NCBI GenBank assembly: GCA_030039095.1
Contig: JASHQP010000050.1
Coordinates: 1-12,037, forward strand
Reading direction: 5' to 3'
DNA: 12,037 bases
Origin: Streptosporangiaceae bacterium
GTDB lineage: Bacteria; Actinomycetota; Actinomycetes; Streptosporangiales; Streptosporangiaceae
Below are positions 7,585 to 12,037 of the stretch, piece by piece; within the stretch, counting starts at the first letter, position 1, and the number at the start of each line of letters is the position of its first letter. The position numbers and the translations under genes are program-made. The notes under the pieces are model-generated. The model saw only the letters and a list, made by a program, of their open reading frames with translations. It was not told the origin of the DNA and did not search any database.

Positions 7585-8200
7585 GTCCGAACCTTCTTCC
7601 GGTCTGCATTCTTGGGGCAGCCGCCCCGTGATTGGAACTCCTGCCAGCGATCGGCCGGAGGCGTGCGGCGGAGCCGCCCGGGCCTTCCGGTAAAGCCTGC
7701 CCGGAAGGGACCTGGATGCTCAAGCCAATCCTGTGCAGCAGCAGATGCAGCCCGGACAGGGAGTAACGCACGCCAAACCTGTCCCGGACTACCTCGGCGA
7801 CCCGGGCCAGCGTCCAGTGCTGATCCGCATCCCAGCCGGAAGCGGCAGGGCCGGCCTCCAGCACCTTCTCCAGTTCATCAAGCTGGGGAGCGCTGAGCTT
7901 GCAGCGGACACCGCCCGCGCCCTTCGACGCCAGCGCCTCCCGGCCACCGGCCGCCAGCACCTGCCGCCAGCGATTCACCGACGGCCGCGACACCCCGAAC
8001 CGCCGTGCAACCTCCGCATCACTGGCCCCCGCCTCGATGAGATCGGCCGCCGCCAGCCGCACCCGCTCCCGCAGGGCCCGCTCCTCCGCACCGAGCCTGC
8101 GCCACGCCACCTTCAGGTCACCGGTCCGCGCCCCGGCGAGGACATCGGCCGCATCGAACTGCACCTGCACCGGTCGCGCCCGCCCCTTCACGGTTGGCAT
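7574..8200 (-). pseudogene. Truncated IS630-family transposase (helix-turn-helix half only)
   Basis: A 208-aa frame from ATG 8200; the ATG at 8305 is also in frame, but that extension runs through a hairpin and has no family likeness. Residues about 40-165 match the N-terminal half of actinobacterial IS630-type transposases. There is a first helix-turn-helix ([20 protein letters not shown], 61-80), then [20 protein letters not shown], a second winged-helix part ([19 protein letters not shown], from 129), and [13 protein letters not shown] (about 153-165). Likeness stops there, at about position 7706. The remaining 43 residues are unrelated, and the DDE catalytic domain (roughly residues 170-350 of a full protein) is absent, so it cannot transpose. 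The frame nevertheless stays open without a stop and ends 11 nt inside the permease gene, giving coupled translation. It may simply be a decayed element, or a retained DNA-binding protein. Family call is firm, function is not. Confidence 0.75.
7683..7708. repeat. Perfect 8-bp inverted repeat at the transposase breakpoint
   Basis: CCTTCCGG (7683-7690) and CCGGAAGG (7701-7708) flank a 10-bp spacer. The right arm ends where transposase likeness ends (about 7706), 99 bp before the permease ATG. It could be an operator of the permease, a weak hairpin, or a scar of the deletion that removed the rest of the element. Confidence 0.4.
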
Positions 8201-8249
8201 GCCACTGTCCCGATAACTCACCACTCCCGAGAAGGTGCGCCCGTCCAGA

Positions 8250-8287
8250 CCGGCCGAACACCCCATGGACCTGGGGCTGTCGACCGG
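8250..8287 (-). terminator. Imperfect hairpin downstream of the hydrolase gene
   Basis: Two 16-nt arms (8250-8265 and 8272-8287) pair at 12 of 16 positions around a 6-nt loop; the inner CCCCA/TGGGG and outer CCGG/CCGG blocks are perfect. It lies about 90 bp past the hydrolase stop, in the right direction to end the 9513-8375 transcript before the transposase remnant. There is no U-run. Assignment is tentative. Confidence 0.35.
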
Positions 8288-8332
8288 CCGCCAGCGGGGC
8301 GCCAACCCTCGCCGTCGGGATGTTTCTTGCCC

Positions 8333-8365
8333 GGTGTGGAGATGGTGTGGAGATGGCGTAGAGAT
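8333..8365. repeat. Three tandem 11-bp repeats (GGTGTGGAGAT)
   Basis: Units at 8333-8343 and 8344-8354 are identical (GGTGTGGAGAT). The third, 8355-8365 (GGCGTAGAGAT), differs at two positions. They are contiguous and sit 9 bp beyond the hydrolase stop, upstream of the transposase remnant and permease. An 11-bp direct-repeat period is the spacing used by OmpR/PhoB- and SARP-type regulators, but the unit does not match a PHO box core that I know. Confidence 0.55.
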
Positions 8366-8374
8366 CGCATATTT

Positions 8375-9298
8375 TCAGCGGGCGAGGGCGCGGTGCAGGG
8401 CGGAGCCGAGTTCGGCGATCTGCCGCTGGGACACCTCTGCAGACAGAATCGCCTGCGACCCGTGGAAGGTGCCCGGCCACTGGTGCAGTTCGACGGACAC
8501 GCCGTCCTGCAGCAGGCGCTGAGCGTAGCCGATGGCTTCGTCGCGGTTCGGATCGAACTCTGCGCTGGCGATGTACGCGGGGGGCAGGCCGGACAGATCG
8601 CTGGCCCGGGACGGGGCGGCGTACGAGGTGGCGGGTGCGGAGCCCAGATAGTGCCGCCACGACGCCGTGACCTTGTCGCGCGTCATGAAGGGCGTATCGG
8701 TGAAGTTCCGTGCCGACCACGTCTGCTGCCGGTCGTCGAGCTCGGGCTGGCTGAGTAGCTGGTATCGGATCGGTGGCCCTTGCTCGTCACGCGCCCGCAA
8801 CGCCACCGCCGCCGCGAGCCCCGCGCCTGCGGCGTGGCCGCCTACCGCGATCCGCCCCGGGTCGATGCGCAGGTCGGCCGCGTGCTCGGCGGTCCAGGTC
8901 GCAGCGGCGTAGGCGTCATCCAGGGCGGCCGGGAACCGGTGCTCGGGGGCCCGGCGGTAGTCCACCGAGATCACCGCTGCCCCGGAGCCGCCGGCGACCC
9001 TGACGGCCCACGGGTGCTCGGTGTCCAGGTCACCCATGACAAATCCGCCGCCGTGCAGCCAGACGATGGCGCCCTGCGCCCGGCGCGGGCGATAGATCCG
9101 CACCGGCACGCCGGGATCGGCGGGCACCGTGCGGTCCTCGATCTGCATTCCCATGATGTCCGGCGGTGCCGCCGCGGCTGCCAGCTCGGCGAGGTTCTTG
9201 CGCGCGGCGACTGGGTCGGTCAGGTCGGCGGGGGGAAACAATCCGATGGATGCTTCGAGTGCCGGATCTAGTTGCATCGTTCTCACGTTGCTGGTCAT
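8375..9298 (-). CDS. HSL-type alpha/beta hydrolase fold protein lacking the nucleophile serine
   Basis: A 307-aa protein of the hormone-sensitive-lipase (alpha/beta hydrolase fold-3) group, normally carboxylesterases of the cytoplasm. ATG at 9298 with GAGGAG eight bases upstream; it overlaps the stop of the small gene before it (ATGA). The oxyanion-hole motif HGGG is at residues 82-85 and the family motif SVDYRRAPEHRFPAALDD at 111-128. The nucleophile elbow, expected GDSAGG, reads GHAAGA at 154-159: His replaces Asp and Ala156 (codon GCC, 8831-8833) replaces the catalytic Ser. The other two triad positions remain, Asp249 (SAEFDPNRDE) and His279 (TFHGSQ). Full length and uninterrupted, so it is probably expressed but not a classical esterase; it may bind a ligand, as the plant GID1 receptors of this fold do. 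A cloning or sequencing artefact is unlikely because two adjacent codons changed. Confidence 0.88.
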   Translation of the reverse strand: MTSNVRTMQLDPALEASIGLFPPADLTDPVAARKNLAELAAAAAPPDIMGMQIEDRTVPADPGVPVRIYRPRRAQGAIVWLHGGGFVMGDLDTEHPWAVRVAGGSGAAVISVDYRRAPEHRFPAALDDAYAAATWTAEHAADLRIDPGRIAVGGHAAGAGLAAAVALRARDEQGPPIRYQLLSQPELDDRQQTWSARNFTDTPFMTRDKVTASWRHYLGSAPATSYAAPSRASDLSGLPPAYIASAEFDPNRDEAIGYAQRLLQDGVSVELHQWPGTFHGSQAILSAEVSQRQIAELGSALHRALAR

Positions 9299-9513
9299 TT
9301 CTCGTTCTCCTCGAGCCGGCGTACCGAGGTCAGGACCAGGCCCAGGTCGCAGACCCTGTTCAGCAGCCCGTGCAAGGCCGCCTGATCTGCTACGGGGCCG
9401 GAGATGACCGTCTGGCTGTTCTCGATGTCGATCTGCAGGCCCTCGAACCAGCCTGCCCAGCGCTGGTCGAGGATCCCCTCGACGCGGATTTCATAGGGGG
9501 TGAATTCAGGCAC
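9295..9513 (-). CDS. Small conserved actinobacterial protein, coupled to the hydrolase
   Basis: About 72 aa from the GTG at 9513, chosen because GGAAGG lies nine bases upstream and the family normally begins close to its YEIRVEG strand; a longer frame from GTG 9564 (89 aa) is possible. The core reads YEIRVEGILDQRWAGWFEGL, then SQTVISGPVADQAALHGLLN and CDLGLVLTSVRRLEE. This is the pattern of a widespread, uncharacterised actinobacterial family of 65-90 aa that I recognise by its RWA-W-GL and DQAALHG-L-DLGL motifs. Predicted fold is a small beta-alpha-beta unit with no membrane segment or signal. The stop overlaps the hydrolase ATG (ATGA), so the two are co-translated. Its biochemical role is unknown; relatives are often found near oxidoreductases, hydrolases or LuxR-type regulators, from memory. 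Confidence 0.8.
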   Translation of the reverse strand: MPEFTPYEIRVEGILDQRWAGWFEGLQIDIENSQTVISGPVADQAALHGLLNRVCDLGLVLTSVRRLEENEK

Positions 9514-9745
9514 CAGCTCCGTCCTTCCACCGGGGTTCGTGATCTGCACGCTACGAAGCGCCACTGCGGCGTGGCGTCACCCGAAAGTGCCAATCAGGTG
9601 GAATGTTCCGCTCGGGAAGTGGGAAGCACGTTGCAGTGGAATGAGCGGATCGGTGCCGCCCGCGGAAGCGGCGGCCCGGCTCGTGACGGGTAACTCCAGG
9701 CAGCGGGGCGGAGGATCGCGGAGGCGCGCAGCGTGCAGGTCACCG
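9514..9745. promoter_or_regulatory. Divergent control region between the small gene/hydrolase unit and the LAL regulator
   Basis: These 232 bp separate two outward-facing starts and must hold both promoters; no clear -10/-35 pair is visible. Repeats seen: inverted repeat CGCCAC-6-GTGGCG (9559-9576), which overlaps the alternative GTG start at 9564; two copies of GTGGAATG (9598-9605 and 9636-9643), the first running into the near-palindrome GGAATGTTCC (9600-9609). A LAL regulator commonly acts on its divergent neighbours, so these are candidate sites. Confidence 0.45.
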
Positions 9746-12037
9746 ATGGCTGAGTCGCCGGCGGCGGCGCCGGAACGGGATGCGCTGCTGGCGACCAAGC
9801 TGTACATGCCCGCGCCGCGCCCCGGCCAGGTGCTGCGGCCGCGCCTGATGGCACGGCTGGATGGGGGCCTGGCGGCGGGATTCATCGTGGCCTGCGCCCC
9901 GGCCGGATACGGCAAGACGGTCTTGCTGGCCGACTGGGCCCGGCGCGGCGAGCGCCCGGTCGCCTGGCTGTCGCTGGACGCGGGGGACAACGACCCGGCC
10001 CGGTTCTGGCGCCACACGGTAGCCGCGCTGGACCGGGCCCGTCCCGGGACCGGCGACCGGGTGGCCCCGCTGCTCGGGCCGCCCGCGCCGTCGTCGTTCC
10101 GGGGCCTGCTCACGGAGCTGATCAACGACCTGGCCGGGGAGCAGGCCCTGCTCGTCTTGGATGACTATCACGTGATCGCATCGGCGCAGGTGCACGAGTC
10201 GCTGGCGTTCTTGCTCGAGCACCGGCCGGCCGGGCTGTGCGTGGTGCTGGCGAGCCGCAGCGATCCGCCGCTGGCACTGCCGCGGCGCCGGGCACGCGGC
10301 CAGCTGACCGAGATACGCGAGGCCGAGCTGCGGTTCACCTTCCCGGAGGCCTCGGAGCTGCTTCAGCGGGCGGCGTCGGGCCTGCCGGAGGCGTCGGTGG
10401 CGGCGCTGGCGGCCCGGACGGAGGGCTGGGCGGCCGGGCTGCATCTGGCCGCGCTGTCGCTGAGCGGACACCACGATGCTGTCGCGTTCGTCGCCGCGTT
10501 CACCGGCAGCCACCGTTACATCCTGGACTACCTGGCCGAGGAGGTGCTGGACCAGCAGGACACTCAGCTGCGCACGTTCCTGCTGGAAACCTCGGTGCTG
10601 GAACGGCTGTCCGGCCCGCTGTGCGACGCGGTCACCGGCCGCGAGGGCAGCCAGGCGCTGCTGGAGGCAGCCGAGCGGGCGGGACTCTTCCTGATCCCGC
10701 TCGATGAGGTGCGCGGCTGGTGGCGGTACCACCACCTGTTCGCCGACCTGCTCCAGGCCTGCCTGGGGCAGGAACAACCCGGCAGGCTACCCGGGCTGCA
10801 CCGTGCGGCGGCCGCGTGGTACGACACCCACGGGCTGGCTGACGATACGATCCGCCACGCCCTGGCCGCCGGCGATGCCGCCCGGGCCGCCCGGCTGATC
10901 GAGAAGTATTACGACGCGATCTTCCTGCGGGGTGAGAGCGCGACCATTCAGCGGTGGATCTCGGCCCTGCCCGCCGAGCTGGCCCGGTCCCGGCCACGGC
11001 TGTTGCTGGCGCAGGCGCTGATGGCGCTCGTCGGCGGCGACGTGGAGGCGGCCGAGGCGCCTCTGGATGCGGCGGAGCGCGCGCTCGCCGATGCAGCCGA
11101 CGAGGCATTCGAGCCGTCGGTCGGCCGGGTGGCGAGCCTGCTGGCGAACCTTCCCGCGGCAATCCCGCTCGGGCGCGCCTATCTCGCCGTGCTCCACGGC
11201 GATGCCGACGAGACTGCCGCGTCCGCTTCGCGGGCCCTGGCCGCGCTCACCGAGGAAGAGTGGGTGCTGCACGCGGCAACCCTGTGGATTCTGGCCATCG
11301 GGGACTGGGTAGGCGGTCGCCTCGACGACGCCGAACGGGGTTTCGCCGCCAGCGTCGCCGGATGGCGCGCGGCCGATCAGGTCCCCCTGGCGGCATGGGC
11401 GTGCTTCGACCTCGGCCGCGTGCAGCGGGCCCGGGGGCGCCTGGACGCGCCGCTCGCCACCTACCGGCAGGTCGTTGAGATCACCGCGCCGCCGGGCCAG
11501 GCAGCGATACCCGCTGCCGGCATCGGATATGTGGGCATCGCCGAGGTCGCCTACCAGCGGGGGGACCTCGACACCGCGCTGCAGCATGTCATCAGGGGCA
11601 TCGAGCTGTGCCGGCAGCTGACCTGGAAGACCCAGCCGCTGGCGGCAGCCCTGATGACGCTGGCGTGGATCCGGCAGGCCAGCGGTGATCCGGGCGGGGC
11701 ACGGGAGGCCATGGCCGAGGCCGCCCGGGTCGCGCCGGGCCCGTCGCTGGCCAGCCTGTTCAACCCCGTCCCTGCGCAGCGGGCGCGCCTGCTGCTCGCC
11801 CAGGGCGACATCGCGGCGGCAGCCCGCTGGGCTCGAGAGGGCGGCCTGCGCACCGACGACGAGCCGACGTACCAGACGGAGCGGGAGCATCTGGTGCTGG
11901 CGCGCGTCCTGCTGGCCCAGGACCAGCCCGCCGAGGCGCTGGCGCTGCTGGACCGGCTCCACGCGGCGGCGGCCGCGCAGGACCGGGACGGCAGCCGGAT
12001 CGAGATCGGCGCGCTGCGGGCGCTGGCGCTGGCCGCC
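9746..12037 (+). CDS. LAL/MalT-type ATP-dependent transcriptional regulator, N-terminal 764 residues (runs off the window)
   Basis: From the ATG at 9746 the frame is open for 764 codons to the last base of the window, with no stop. Only weak purines precede the start (GCAGG), and no in-frame alternative is near. Residues 17-35 (TKLYMPAPRPGQVLRPRLM) are the usual LAL opening. Walker A is APAGYGKT at 51-58 and Walker B ALLVLDDYH at 134-142, then VVLASRSDPPLALPRRRARG, ELRFT and TEGWAAGLHLAAL: all standard MalT/LAL STAND-ATPase motifs. RYHHLFADLL closes the winged-helix part, and the rest is Ala/Leu-rich helical repeats of TPR type (for example GDLDTALQHVIRGIELCR). The LuxR DNA-binding domain expected at about residues 830-900 is beyond the edge. 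Such proteins switch on nearby genes when ATP and an inducer bind; the divergent small protein/hydrolase pair is the obvious target. Confidence 0.92.
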   Translation, partial: MAESPAAAPERDALLATKLYMPAPRPGQVLRPRLMARLDGGLAAGFIVACAPAGYGKTVLLADWARRGERPVAWLSLDAGDNDPARFWRHTVAALDRARPGTGDRVAPLLGPPAPSSFRGLLTELINDLAGEQALLVLDDYHVIASAQVHESLAFLLEHRPAGLCVVLASRSDPPLALPRRRARGQLTEIREAELRFTFPEASELLQRAASGLPEASVAALAARTEGWAAGLHLAALSLSGHHDAVAFVAAFTGSHRYILDYLAEEVLDQQDTQLRTFLLETSVLERLSGPLCDAVTGREGSQALLEAAERAGLFLIPLDEVRGWWRYHHLFADLLQACLGQEQPGRLPGLHRAAAAWYDTHGLADDTIRHALAAGDAARAARLIEKYYDAIFLRGESATIQRWISALPAELARSRPRLLLAQALMALVGGDVEAAEAPLDAAERALADAADEAFEPSVGRVASLLANLPAAIPLGRAYLAVLHGDADETAASASRALAALTEEEWVLHAATLWILAIGDWVGGRLDDAERGFAASVAGWRAADQVPLAAWACFDLGRVQRARGRLDAPLATYRQVVEITAPPGQAAIPAAGIGYVGIAEVAYQRGDLDTALQHVIRGIELCRQLTWKTQPLAAALMTLAWIRQASGDPGGAREAMAEAARVAPGPSLASLFNPVPAQRARLLLAQGDIAAAARWAREGGLRTDDEPTYQTEREHLVLARVLLAQDQPAEALALLDRLHAAAAAQDRDGSRIEIGALRALALAA

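Noticed and set aside
8201..8305. Extension of the transposase fragment to an upstream ATG
   Set aside because: It reads through the 8250-8287 hairpin and lacks any likeness to IS630 N-termini.
9514..9564. Longer start of the small protein at GTG 9564
   Set aside because: The internal GTG at 9513 has a better ribosome binding site and fits the family length; the longer form cannot be fully excluded.
1..12037. CRISPR array, tRNA or rRNA gene, riboswitch, phage attachment site
   Set aside because: Reading both strands showed no repeat-spacer pattern, no cloverleaf with a CCA-end or conserved TTCGA arm, no recognised aptamer core and no long direct repeats flanking a segment.

Overview
The DNA is very GC-rich (third codon positions almost always G or C). 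GTG starts, 1-4 nt gene overlaps, an IS630-type transposase remnant typical of Streptomyces-like genomes, and a large LAL/MalT-type regulator all point to an actinomycete chromosome. The genus cannot be fixed from the sequence alone.

Positions 1-89 hold the last 28 codons of a + strand gene, possibly an IclR-type regulator. It converges on a complete five-gene ABC importer operon on the - strand (97-4993). In transcription order this encodes a Tat-exported substrate-binding lipoprotein, ATPase LivG, ATPase LivF, permease LivH and permease LivM. The genes overlap by 1-4 nt or lie 5 nt apart, so they form one transcript. The set should import branched-chain amino acids or a related amide or carboxylate ligand.

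Positions 4994-5940 are about 950 bp without a convincing gene. The stretch holds several palindromes and short direct repeats, an AT-richer patch, and at its right end a strong terminator-like hairpin (5888-5933). That hairpin follows an APC-superfamily amino-acid permease (5941-7584, -). The permease start codon lies inside the 3' end of a truncated IS630-type transposase ORF (7574-8200, -). This ORF keeps the helix-turn-helix half but lacks the DDE catalytic half. Upstream of it are a hairpin (8250-8287) and three exact-phase 11-bp repeats (8333-8365).

Positions 8375-9513 (-) are a two-gene unit: a conserved actinobacterial protein of about 72 aa, coupled by an ATGA overlap to an HSL-type alpha/beta hydrolase. 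In the hydrolase the nucleophile serine is replaced by alanine (GHAAG in place of GDSAG), although the expected Asp and His remain. Facing it across a 232-bp divergent region with several short repeats is a large LAL-family ATP-binding regulator (9746-12037, +). It is open to the window edge, so its C-terminal LuxR DNA-binding domain is not visible.

The most unusual points are the serine-less hydrolase paired with a small partner beside a LAL regulator, the domesticated-looking transposase fragment coupled to a permease, and the phased repeat arrays at 8333-8365 and 5852-5885. I did not find an obviously new multi-gene system.
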